Shown here: positions 1 to 8,531 of the stretch, in pieces
Numbering within the stretch: position 1 is the first letter of the stretch
Layout: every line of letters starts with the position of its first letter
NCBI GenBank assembly: GCA_942493075.1
Contig: OW818681.1
Coordinates: forward strand, 5,456,001-5,520,000
Direction of reading: 5' to 3'
Length of the DNA: 64,000 nucleotides
Source of the DNA: JBBQYD01 sp942493075
Lineage (GTDB): Bacteria; Verrucomicrobiota; Verrucomicrobiia; Limisphaerales; UBA8199
The notes under the pieces: generated by a model
The model's database searches: none
The model's input: only the letters and a program-made list of their open reading frames with translations
Told to the model about the DNA's origin: nothing
Made by a program: the position numbers and the translations under genes

Positions 1-1
1 G

Positions 2-1717
2 CCGCCGATCGATGTACGCTCGACCGTGCAGCCGCTGGTGAGCATGGAGCCGCCCATCATTCGCCCCGGTGGGCAAGCCAGTTATCGTGTGGTTCTCAAT
101 GCGATGGAAGCTGCCATCTCCTGGCCGGAACAGCTTCCACAAGTACCCGGCCTTGAGCTCCGGGCTGGTGGTCATGGCCAGGTGCTTCAACCCGGTGGAA
201 CCAACCTGCAACCGCGCACCACTTTTTTATATCGAGCGCTGCCGAAACAGGCCGGTCGTTACACCATCCCGGAATTCCAAGTGCGTGTGTATGGTCAGCC
301 GGTGACCATCCCGTCTGTCACCCTTGAAGTGAGCGAGTTGCCGTCTGACGCAGATCCCAGGCCCCAGGTCCTGCAACTGAGCCTTGGCGCAACAAACCTA
401 TTCGTAGGACAAGCGGTGCGGGCACGTCTGACCTTGCCTGGTGACACCAACGGCTTTCAGAGCCTGGCGTATGTGAAGTTTATGGGAGACGGAGTGGTGG
501 CCGATCAGAGTTCCGCGCAACAGCGAATCGAGGCTTCGCCCCATCCCGGTGGAGGACCACCAACTCAAAGCTATACTTATGATATCCTCCTCACTCCGAT
601 TGCCGCTGGCGACATTGCGGTGTTTGCCCAAGGCTACACTGCCAGCAGCCGCTTCTCGGGACCGATCATCATTAGCGGTGGAACCGTCACCCTGGCTGGT
701 GGACCTCCCCAGTTCAAACTGCTCGACTCCGACCCAGTGGTGGCACGAGTCCGTCCACTACCCAAAAGCGGCATCCTGCCGGGATTCAAAGGCGCAATCG
801 GCTCGTTTCACATGGATTCACCGCGGCTGTCCACAAACAGGGTGCAGGTCGGCCAGCCTGTTAAACTAACCGTGCATGTGCGCGGCGATGGCAACATTGC
901 GCGTCTGGTGCCACCTGACCCGCCCAGGAATAAACAGTGGCAGGGTTTTGCGGCTCCGATTGATCCGGCACCAGCGCAGATCCAGCACATGCAAGGTTCC
1001 ATGGCCTTTCACTTTCACTTCATCCCGTTGTCAGATGAGACGACAGCCACCCCGGCTATTCCGTATTCCTATTTCAATCCTTACACCCAGACATACGTTA
1101 ACCTGACGATACCGGCAGTGCCGATCACTGTTGTGTCAGCGGGCCCGACTGCTGCCCCGATTCCGGAGGATGACTCCCAGCCGCAGGGTGAGGTCGAGAC
1201 GCTGAGCTTTGCGGATGTGGTGTCTGACCCCGGAACCTTGAGCGGCAGTCTAACTCCAGTTCAAGAACGCTCCTGGTTCCCAATTTTGCAGATCATTCCC
1301 GCGTTGCTATTCTTTGGGCTCGCCGCCTGGGACCGGCGGCGTCGGTACATGGAGCAACATCCCGAGGTGCGGGTGCGTCGCCGCGCTCTGCGAGCATTGC
1401 GCCGTCACCGATCGGACTTCCGGGCCGCTGCAAATGCCGGAGATACCGCTCATGCAGTTCCCGCCGGTGTGCAAGCACTGCAGGCGGGGTGTGCGCCCTT
1501 CTTTCCAGCCGAACCACGCGCGCTCGTTGGAGCGGAAGTGATCAGCCTCCTCTCCGCGGAGTTGCGGAACGGTCCGGCAGGCGAAGCGGTGAGACTGTTA
1601 TTCGACGCCGCGAGTGCCCGTTCATTCGGTGCTGCGATCCCTGATTTGATGCCGGTTCAGAATCTGGCGGAAGTCGATCGTGTGCTGGGCTGGTTGGAGG
1701 AACGGCTGCGCCTATGA
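2..1717 (+). CDS. batD: BatD-like protein, 5' end outside window
   Basis: The reading frame is open to the left edge (a GTG at 26 is in frame but unlikely to be the true start), so the N-terminus and any signal peptide are missing. What is visible is a series of beta-rich periplasmic domains typical of the BatD/oxygen-tolerance family, with the characteristic RPGGQASYRV segment near the start, followed by one membrane helix (about 1270-1335, ILQIIPALLFFGLAAW) and a basic cytoplasmic tail of about 120 residues. BatD proteins work with the MoxR-BatA-BatB complex in the cell envelope; their exact role is unsettled. The stop codon overlaps the ATG of the next gene (ATGA), so the two are probably translationally coupled. 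Upstream batA/batB genes are expected just outside the window. Confidence 0.8.
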   Translation, partial: PPIDVRSTVQPLVSMEPPIIRPGGQASYRVVLNAMEAAISWPEQLPQVPGLELRAGGHGQVLQPGGTNLQPRTTFLYRALPKQAGRYTIPEFQVRVYGQPVTIPSVTLEVSELPSDADPRPQVLQLSLGATNLFVGQAVRARLTLPGDTNGFQSLAYVKFMGDGVVADQSSAQQRIEASPHPGGGPPTQSYTYDILLTPIAAGDIAVFAQGYTASSRFSGPIIISGGTVTLAGGPPQFKLLDSDPVVARVRPLPKSGILPGFKGAIGSFHMDSPRLSTNRVQVGQPVKLTVHVRGDGNIARLVPPDPPRNKQWQGFAAPIDPAPAQIQHMQGSMAFHFHFIPLSDETTATPAIPYSYFNPYTQTYVNLTIPAVPITVVSAGPTAAPIPEDDSQPQGEVETLSFADVVSDPGTLSGSLTPVQERSWFPILQIIPALLFFGLAAWDRRRRYMEQHPEVRVRRRALRALRRHRSDFRAAANAGDTAHAVPAGVQALQAGCAPFFPAEPRALVGAEVISLLSAELRNGPAGEAVRLLFDAASARSFGAAIPDLMPVQNLAEVDRVLGWLEERLRL

Positions 1718-2445
1718 ACCGCTTCATTTGTCTCACATGCCTGCTGTTAAGCTCAGCCGCCTTCGCGGAAACGAATTGGTTTGAGCGAGGGCTGGCTGCA
1801 TACCGTGCGGGCGATTACAGCGAAGCCTCACGCGCTTTCCGGGAAGCCGCTGTGCGCACACCTTCTTCTGGCGCGCTCCACAACCTTGGGAATGCTGAGT
1901 GGCAGCGTGGCCGGATCGGACCGGCCATCATGGCGTGGGAACAGGCGCTCTGGCTGCACCCGAGGCATTCGCCCTCCCGCGCGAACCTCCGTTATGCACG
2001 GCGGATCTCGCAACTGGAGGCTCCTCAACTCGCCTGGCACGAAGTCGTCTCAACCTGGCTTCCAGCCAACTGGTGGGCGTGGATCACCGGGGTAAGCTTC
2101 TGGGCAGCAATCACGGCCGCGAGCCTTCCTGGATTGCTTCGATGGCGGCGCAGTACGTTTCACCATGGGGTTGCAGCATTGGGCTTCATGGTTTTCCTGC
2201 TCAGCCTTCCCGCGCAGTTTGGAGTGCATTCACGAGCTCAAATTGGTTTTGTCCTCGGTCGAGACACGCTCCTGCGGCTGACACCAACAGCGGAAGCTCA
2301 AGTCATCACACGGCTTGGTGGGGGCGAACCGCTTCGCATCGTGCACACCCAAGGCAAGTACGTGCTGGTCAAGCTCAGCCGCGGCACAGGCTGGCTCGAG
2401 CTCGGTGAGATAGGCGGTGTGATCGGTCCTGCCAAATCCCTCTGA
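1714..2445 (+). CDS. batE: BatE-like TPR and SH3 protein
   Basis: A 243-residue protein with a cleavable signal peptide (residues 1-18, ending SSAAFA), one or two TPR units (about 20-95: GLAAYRAGDYSEASRAF, then GALHNLGNAEWQRGR), two membrane helices (about 112-165) and a C-terminal SH3-like segment (about 170-243) ending LVKLSRGTGWLELGEIG. TPR followed by SH3b is the usual plan of BatE. It overlaps batD by 4 bp, which places it as the last gene of a Bat operon. The TPRs probably face the periplasm and serve as a scaffold; this is inference from the family. There is no clear terminator immediately after it. Confidence 0.75.
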   Translation: MNRFICLTCLLLSSAAFAETNWFERGLAAYRAGDYSEASRAFREAAVRTPSSGALHNLGNAEWQRGRIGPAIMAWEQALWLHPRHSPSRANLRYARRISQLEAPQLAWHEVVSTWLPANWWAWITGVSFWAAITAASLPGLLRWRRSTFHHGVAALGFMVFLLSLPAQFGVHSRAQIGFVLGRDTLLRLTPTAEAQVITRLGGGEPLRIVHTQGKYVLVKLSRGTGWLELGEIGGVIGPAKSL

Positions 2446-2726
2446 ACTAACCTGTTCTACGGTAGGTATTCGCCCCTGTTAAACTGGGTAGCCCCTATCC
2501 CCAAATGATGGATTCACCCCCATAGGCAAAAACGGGTGATGCTTCATATTCCTCGTGTTCAAAGCTGGCATGGCTGGTAAAGCGCATGTCGAAAAATCGG
2601 GAACTTAACGAACCTAAATGAACCAGAAACCAAGCTGCCCGGACCGGGAGCTTCATTGCAGGACCAAAAGTAGAGCCTGTGGGAAAGGGTAACCCCTTGA
2701 ACTCAGGCCAAAAGCAAAACACAACT
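2446..2726 (+). other. Intergenic leader before secreted protein gene
   Basis: 281 bp with no convincing gene. The last 130 bp carry a strong hairpin (about 2632-2653, aagct/agctt arms around ccc/ggg), which may be part of the mRNA leader of the following gene. No known riboswitch could be fitted to it. A minus-strand frame of 105 codons across 2495-2812 overlaps the next gene and has no recognisable content. Confidence 0.4.
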
Positions 2727-3365
2727 ATGAAAAATACAACCAAACTCGCCTGTGGTGTCGCCCTTGCCTTAGCTTGCTTCCAGGCCTCTGCCCAGGAGGA
2801 GGAGACTGGCACGGTGCGCGCTCAGAAACTCAACATCGCACTGACTGGCTACACCCAGGCAGATATGACGGAGAATGGCAGCACTGTTGATAAGGTTAAG
2901 ATCACCTCCAAAGACATCATTGCTTCCTTGGGCGGAGGAGGCAAAACCCAGTTGATCCTGCTGACCCCGACTGATTTCGAAGGGGATACCATGGTCGTTC
3001 TGCGAACTCGATCCGGCAGCTCGAACGTTGACACTGATGTCTCGGCGGCATTTGGCGGGACGACAGTTGCCGCGGTCCAGGCAACCAAAGTCCGCAACAA
3101 TGTGGAACGTGGTACCGAGTATGCTATCGATACATATAGCTGCGCGACAGATGACGGCACATTTGATGTTCAGGGGTTCACCACTGCCAAGATCGGTTCC
3201 AATGGCGGATTCAAATCCACTGTGAACGGAACCGGCGCCGTTGGTGAGGAGGTCTCCGTTCTTAAGGGCAAGATCTCTGCCTCGGGTGGCAAGGAAGAAA
3301 GCTTCACGTTCGTTCCTGATGAAGGCGATGGCGAAGGTGACGGCGGCGGCGAAGGCGAAGTCTAA
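2727..3365 (+). CDS. Secreted protein of unknown function with acidic Gly/Glu tail
   Basis: 212 residues starting at the ATG at 2727; in-frame sequence from 2679 lacks signal-peptide character, so the downstream start is preferred. It begins MKNTTKLACGVALALACF with cleavage likely after ASA. The mature part is a beta-rich, threonine/glycine-rich domain with no recognised family, and the last 14 residues are an acidic tail of Glu, Gly and Asp. Such verrucomicrobial proteins are exported and often abundant. It is a single-gene unit followed at once by a strong terminator, which suggests a monocistronic, possibly highly transcribed gene. Function unknown. Confidence 0.7.
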   Translation: MKNTTKLACGVALALACFQASAQEEETGTVRAQKLNIALTGYTQADMTENGSTVDKVKITSKDIIASLGGGGKTQLILLTPTDFEGDTMVVLRTRSGSSNVDTDVSAAFGGTTVAAVQATKVRNNVERGTEYAIDTYSCATDDGTFDVQGFTTAKIGSNGGFKSTVNGTGAVGEEVSVLKGKISASGGKEESFTFVPDEGDGEGDGGGEGEV

Positions 3366-3401
3366 GATCTCCTTTCAATCAGCCATAACACAAACCTAAC
3401 T

Positions 3402-3436
3402 CCAGGGCGGGCTTTCGGGCCCGCCCTGGATTTTTT
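3402..3436 (+). terminator. Rho-independent terminator
   Basis: Perfect 11-bp stem (3402-3412 with 3419-3429), six-base loop tttcgg, then six T residues at 3431-3436. It ends the secreted-protein gene at 3365. The stop codon of the convergent kinase gene lies inside its T tract. Confidence 0.92.
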
Positions 3437-5531
3437 ATGCATTCGTCTTGTCGAGAACAGGTTCGTTCAATGGGATCGTGCAGGTCACCAGGGTTCCCCT
3501 GGCACCTTTGCCTTTGATATCAAAAGTCCCATTCAATAGGCTCGCTCTATAGTGCATGATCCGCAGCCCCATACCCCCTTCCCTGCTCTTCAGATCTGGA
3601 AACGGAATGCCACTGTTCTCGATTGTCAGCTCTAACTCATTGGCCCGAGTGGAGAGTTCGATGGTCACCTTTTTGGACTTGCCATGCTTGATGGCATTGG
3701 TCACCGATTCCTGCGCGATTTTGTATAACTGGCGCACTGAGTTCGGCTCCAGCGCCGGCACAGGGCCCTCGACCTTCAGTTTGCAGACAATCCCAAACAA
3801 CTTGGTCGCGTGAGCTGCCAAACCTTCGAGCGCGTCAGCAAGCGAGTTGGCCTTTAAATCCAGGGTGGCCAGATCGTGCGCCAAATCACTGGCGTGGTTC
3901 ATAGCCTCCTGCACCAGGTCATGAATGTTGCCGGCTTCCACGGATTCTCCCGGACAAGTCTTGCCCAGACGCAACTGGAGTCCCTTGGTCATTAGTGCGA
4001 TTCCAGAGAGCCGTTGTCCCAAATCATCATGCAAATCCAAAGCGATCCGGCGGCGCTCCTTCTCAGTAATCTCCAGAAGCTCATGTTCAAGCCGTTTGCG
4101 ATCATTGATCGCGGCATGGAGTTTGATGTTTGCCGTTTTCAATTCGGCGGTGCGATGTTGCACGCGCATTTCCAGCTCATCATGCGCTTTTCTCAGCGCG
4201 GCCTCCGCGCTCCGGCGATGAGTGAATTGGCCGATCTCGCTGCTGATAGCCATCATCATGTTCAGCATGGAAGGCTCAGGTTCGAGACGGCGGCGCGTAA
4301 AAAATTCCAGCACGCCAAAGAAATCGCCACCGGTCTGGATTGGGAACGCCGCAACGCTCCGCAACCCCGCCTGCGTAGCCTGTTCCTTCCGCCGTACAAT
4401 AGGATCAGCCAGCACATCGGGAATCAGCAGCGGCTGCTGTTTGCGCCAAATCTCTCCGGGAACGCCATCGCCGATTTTGAAGCTCTCCCGGCGGCACTCC
4501 TCCACAAAACGCTTTGATTCAGGAGCAAGTGAGCGAGAGCTCACCACCATGCAGCCGAGATGCTGACGTTTCTCATCCAGCCACCAAAGCCCGCCAACAT
4601 CCATCTCCAGGCTGTCCAGCAGGACCTGGATGATCCCAGGCGCCGCCTCCTCCAGTTCCTGGGCGTTGGCGAGAATGCGCGTAATGGCGTGCTCGGCAGC
4701 GAGTCGGAGCTCGGCACGTTTGCGCTCGGTAATATCTGTCACTGAACTCACCCAACCAGTGATGTTCCCAAACGCATCCCGCAGCGGAGTAACCTGCAAC
4801 AGAACGTCGAGCAGCGCACCTCCGCGCCGCTCGAACCGCAGCTCCATCCCATTCACCGGAGCGGCTCCCTTCACGACGTTACCTAACTGCTCGGTTATGG
4901 TGTCAACCGCTCCAGCAGGCCAATAAGCAAAAGGTGGACGTGCGCCGACTAATTCGGATTCTTTCCAGCCGACGAGGGCGCAGAATGCCGGGTTCACGTA
5001 GGTCTGTCGGCCTTCCAGGTCGACCGCCGTAATCCCTGAGGGCACCGAGTTCTCAATGGCCTGGCGAAAGGTAGACTCGATCTTGAGTCTCTCCTCAGAA
5101 CCGCGACGCTCATTCCGAACTCCTGCTTCGCGCAATTCACGCGTCACCGCCGGCCCAAGCCGGGCAAGGTTGTCCTTCATGACGTAGTCGTGCGCGCCGG
5201 CTCTCATCGCAGCCACCGCCGTATCGTCCGTGATATGGCCCGAAACGATTATAAACGGCAGATCCAGCCCTTGCTCCTTCACCAGGGCAAGGGCCGACAA
5301 CCCGTTGAAATGGGGCATCACATAATCAGCGATCACAACATGGAACTTGTGCTCCTGCAACGCTCGCGTCATGGCTTCCGCCGTCTCAACCCGATGACAC
5401 GTTGGCCGGTAGCCGGCCCGCTCGAGTTCCAACTCCAGCAGCATGGCGTCGTTCTCAGAGTCTTCTACGATTAGAACTGTCAGTAGCCGACCGGATTCGG
5501 TGCCGGTGGGTAGCTGTTGAGTTTGGGTCAT
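3435..5531 (-). CDS. Receiver-PAS-GAF histidine kinase (NarL/DegS type)
   Basis: 698 residues. In order: a receiver domain (18-130) with phospho-acceptor D69 in VVIADYVMP and K119; a PAS domain (about 152-270, ending SVTDITERKRAE); a GAF domain (about 285-440); a coiled coil; a HisKA_3 dimerisation helix with H501 in LDLHDDLGQRL; and an HATPase domain (about 600-690, N box ESVTNAIKHG, G box GGMGLRIMHY). HisKA_3 kinases normally phosphorylate LuxR-type response regulators, but none lies nearby, so the output partner is elsewhere. No membrane segment, so cytosolic. Its start overlaps the stop of the upstream MASE1 kinase by 4 bp on the minus strand. The N-terminal receiver could accept phosphate from that kinase, making a relay; this is inference. 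Confidence 0.9.
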   Translation of the reverse strand: MTQTQQLPTGTESGRLLTVLIVEDSENDAMLLELELERAGYRPTCHRVETAEAMTRALQEHKFHVVIADYVMPHFNGLSALALVKEQGLDLPFIIVSGHITDDTAVAAMRAGAHDYVMKDNLARLGPAVTRELREAGVRNERRGSEERLKIESTFRQAIENSVPSGITAVDLEGRQTYVNPAFCALVGWKESELVGARPPFAYWPAGAVDTITEQLGNVVKGAAPVNGMELRFERRGGALLDVLLQVTPLRDAFGNITGWVSSVTDITERKRAELRLAAEHAITRILANAQELEEAAPGIIQVLLDSLEMDVGGLWWLDEKRQHLGCMVVSSRSLAPESKRFVEECRRESFKIGDGVPGEIWRKQQPLLIPDVLADPIVRRKEQATQAGLRSVAAFPIQTGGDFFGVLEFFTRRRLEPEPSMLNMMMAISSEIGQFTHRRSAEAALRKAHDELEMRVQHRTAELKTANIKLHAAINDRKRLEHELLEITEKERRRIALDLHDDLGQRLSGIALMTKGLQLRLGKTCPGESVEAGNIHDLVQEAMNHASDLAHDLATLDLKANSLADALEGLAAHATKLFGIVCKLKVEGPVPALEPNSVRQLYKIAQESVTNAIKHGKSKKVTIELSTRANELELTIENSGIPFPDLKSREGGMGLRIMHYRASLLNGTFDIKGKGARGTLVTCTIPLNEPVLDKTNA

Positions 5532-8413
5532 AAGAATTTTCCTCCCTCTGGTGCCGGAACAGAAAAGTAAAACGTCGCTCCATGATTTGTTTTTCCTTCC
5601 GCTCTCACCTTGCCTCCGTGGCGGTTTACAATGCGTTGAACAGTGGCCAGGCCCACGCCCGTGCCGGGAAACTCAGTGGTCGTGTGCAGCCGCTGGAACA
5701 CTCCAAAAAGCTTCGAGGCGTATTTCATGTCGAACCCTGCCCCGTTGTCGCGCACAAAAAACATCGGCTCGGGATCAGTAGCCAAGCCGAATTCAATCCG
5801 GCCCGGACTTTTCTTGCTGGTAAACTTCCAGGCGTTGCGCAGCAGGTTTTCCAGCACAACATGGAGCAGGCGCTCATCGCCCTGAGCGCTCAGCCCGGGT
5901 TGGATCACCACTTCCACCTCTCGCTCCGGCTCGGCCTTGCGGAGCTCGGCAATAATCTGCTCACTGACCTCGCTCAGGCTGACAGTTTGGCGCTGCAGTT
6001 CGGCCCTGGTCACCCGCGAGAGTTTCAGCAGGTTATCGATCAACCGATCCATTTGCTCGCTGGAATCGCAGGCCCGCTTCAAGAATTCCAGTCCTCGCTC
6101 GTCCAACTGATGGGCGTAGCGTTCCATCAGCACCTCGCTAAACCCTCGGATGCTCCGCAAAGGCGCGCGCAAATCGTGGGAGACTGAGTATGAGAATGCC
6201 TCCAATTCGCGGTTGGTCGCCTCCAACTGTGCGGTTCGCTCCACGACCCGGCGCTCCAACTCGGAGTTGAGCCGCAAAATCTCGCTTTCCGCGGCTTTGC
6301 GTTCCGTGATATCGGAGGCCAGCAGGTAAAGACCTTCCACCTGGCCGTCACCCGCGTAGGCTGGCACAAAAGTCATTTCCACATAACGCGCCCCGTGACT
6401 CGGGGGAAGTTCTTGCTCAAAAACCTGGGGTTGCCCCTGCCAGACTTTCTCCATTCGCTCCCGCAGTTGCTCGTAAACCGGGCCGCTGATCAATTCCTGA
6501 ATACGCTTTCCCGGGATATCCTCATGCCGCACGCCCAGCCACATTTCACAAGCAGCATTGCTGAACAGGAAATGCTCCTCTCGATCCAGCCGGGCGATGA
6601 AAACCGGAAGCGCATCTGTGATCTGGCGCAACTGTTCACGGCTCTGCTCAAGGGCTTGTTCGGCCCTGATCCGTTCCAGGGCGGCCCCGCAGTGATCTGC
6701 CAGCGCCTGGAGCGCCTGAAGATCACCGTCATTGTAGGCATTGGCAGAATAGCTGTGAATGGAAAGATAGGCGAGCAACTCGGAGTCCTTTTTCACCGGC
6801 ACAGTCATGATCGATGCCGATGCGCGCCGGGGATCTCCAAACGGCACTGCATCGGGTGGGAATTGAGCCGCTTCTCGCAGTATCAACTGGGGCCCAGCCT
6901 CTATCGTTCGCCTCCCCAATGGACCGGGATTGGATGTTGTCAGGTGGGGCTGATCGATTCGTTTGCCCTCCATGGTGTCCACGCTTATCACCGTGGTAAA
7001 TTGGCCGGGTTCGGGACCGCACAGGTCAAACATGCAGGCGTCCCATCCAAACAACCGATCAGCGGCCTCCAGAATCGCTTGTGCCGCTTCTTTCGGAGTG
7101 CGGACCGCGCTCAACTGCCGCCCAAGCTCCGAGAAAATCCGTGCCCGAGCCCCAGCTCTTTTGCGCTCGGTCATGTCGATACTCAACATAAGCGTCGCTG
7201 GGATGCTGTCGAATTCCATGTCGAAAGAGGAGACGGCCACGTCGATCAAAGAACCATCTTTCCGACGGTGCTTTTCTTCCTCCCAACCACCCGTTCCCGG
7301 GGTCCCCGGACGACCCGGAGCAGCTACGATGTCATTCAGAGTCAATTGTAAAAGCTCCTCTCGTGAGTAACCGTAACTGCGCACCGCAGCTCGATTCACA
7401 GCAAGGAATGCGAGTGTCTGCGAGTCATATACCCATGTGGCCTGGGGGTTGTTCTCAAACAGCTCCCGATACCGTTTTTCGGAACTGCTCAAGCTCTCGG
7501 CCGCGCGGCGGGAGGCTTGGTTATCACCTGCCAGAATCAGCGCGGTGAAGGCCGTTATCCCCAGAAAGCTCTGCAGCAAGACTCGTGCAGAATCCCTGTT
7601 CTCGACAGCAAAAGGTCCAAAGCCAGCAACAGTTCCGCCGATCGCGGCGCAGGAGAATATGAAAACCGCCGACATCGACCCGCGGTGGCCAAACCGTCTC
7701 GTCAGCCACAGCGCGCCCGGGATCAGCAGAAAGGCGAAAGGCTGCCCATAACGGCGCTCTTTGACCCAACCGCCGAAGACGAGCCAGCAAATGAATGCCA
7801 TGACCAGCAAAAGCTGCAAGAGATCAAAACTGTTCTCCCGACCGAAGGTCCAGGGGCGAACCCAGGCTAATAGCAACGGGGTGAGCACCAACACGCTGGC
7901 CATGCCTCCCCACCACCAGGCTACGAAAGCGTTCGGGAGGTTTGTAATGTCCCATCCCAGGGCAGGCAACAGCACCACTCCGCAGACTGGGCTCAGCGCC
8001 GAACCCAGCACCGCGCCAAGTAATACAAAACGCGCGATCACCCGGGGGCTAACTGGAGCCGCTTCTCCCCCAAAAGTGTCTCGCAACAACCATGCGCTCC
8101 AGGCGGCTTGCAGCATCTCCAGTAGCGAAATCAATCCCGCTCCGAGCAACGCGGGCAAGCCCTGCACTAGCCATCCTTCCCCTACAAGCGGAGTGATCCA
8201 TGCCGTGAAGCTGATCGCGAAAATAACCGGCAGAGTGCGTGACCCACCAAGAAGGACCAGCGCGAGGCTTACTCCTGAAGCCGGCCAGGCCGGCACCTCG
8301 CTGACATGCCATGCAGAAACCACCTGGCCCAGCTTGGTCAGGACAAAGTAAACCAGCGCGATGACCAGGAGGAGCGGCCACTTCATCTCACTGGTCCGCA
8401 GGCTCTTGTTCAT
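5528..8413 (-). CDS. MASE1-PAS-GAF-PAS sensor histidine kinase
   Basis: 961 residues from the ATG at 8413, chosen over an in-frame TTG at 8419 because AGGGG sits 7 nt before the ATG and almost touches the TTG. It has a MASE1 membrane sensor of about eight helices (residues 10-300), then PAS (about 310-420), GAF (about 425-590), a second PAS (about 600-715, ending ASDITERK), a coiled coil, HisKA with H746 in SYSVSHDLRAPL, and HATPase (DNGAGF, GTGVGLATV). The HisKA region resembles phytochrome-type kinases. The MASE1 ligand is unknown. Translational coupling to the receiver-headed kinase suggests that the receiver is its direct target. The upstream region is shared with the divergent gene at 8532. 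Confidence 0.9.
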   Translation of the reverse strand: MNKSLRTSEMKWPLLLVIALVYFVLTKLGQVVSAWHVSEVPAWPASGVSLALVLLGGSRTLPVIFAISFTAWITPLVGEGWLVQGLPALLGAGLISLLEMLQAAWSAWLLRDTFGGEAAPVSPRVIARFVLLGAVLGSALSPVCGVVLLPALGWDITNLPNAFVAWWWGGMASVLVLTPLLLAWVRPWTFGRENSFDLLQLLLVMAFICWLVFGGWVKERRYGQPFAFLLIPGALWLTRRFGHRGSMSAVFIFSCAAIGGTVAGFGPFAVENRDSARVLLQSFLGITAFTALILAGDNQASRRAAESLSSSEKRYRELFENNPQATWVYDSQTLAFLAVNRAAVRSYGYSREELLQLTLNDIVAAPGRPGTPGTGGWEEEKHRRKDGSLIDVAVSSFDMEFDSIPATLMLSIDMTERKRAGARARIFSELGRQLSAVRTPKEAAQAILEAADRLFGWDACMFDLCGPEPGQFTTVISVDTMEGKRIDQPHLTTSNPGPLGRRTIEAGPQLILREAAQFPPDAVPFGDPRRASASIMTVPVKKDSELLAYLSIHSYSANAYNDGDLQALQALADHCGAALERIRAEQALEQSREQLRQITDALPVFIARLDREEHFLFSNAACEMWLGVRHEDIPGKRIQELISGPVYEQLRERMEKVWQGQPQVFEQELPPSHGARYVEMTFVPAYAGDGQVEGLYLLASDITERKAAESEILRLNSELERRVVERTAQLEATNRELEAFSYSVSHDLRAPLRSIRGFSEVLMERYAHQLDERGLEFLKRACDSSEQMDRLIDNLLKLSRVTRAELQRQTVSLSEVSEQIIAELRKAEPEREVEVVIQPGLSAQGDERLLHVVLENLLRNAWKFTSKKSPGRIEFGLATDPEPMFFVRDNGAGFDMKYASKLFGVFQRLHTTTEFPGTGVGLATVQRIVNRHGGKVRAEGKTNHGATFYFSVPAPEGGKFL

Positions 8414-8531
8414 TTGCAATCCCCTAGACTGCGGTATTCAGAACCGCTTGAGCATGGGGTTCTGAACCCATGGCTATCTTCCATGTATTACCCCTATCCA
8501 GATTTCGAGTGCCAAATCCATACACCCCTCT

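Noticed and set aside
2560..2726. Possible riboswitch (GEMM-like) in the leader of the secreted protein gene
   Set aside because: It has cctaaa and ggtaacc fragments and a strong hairpin, but the conserved core and tetraloop receptor of c-di-GMP riboswitches could not be aligned.
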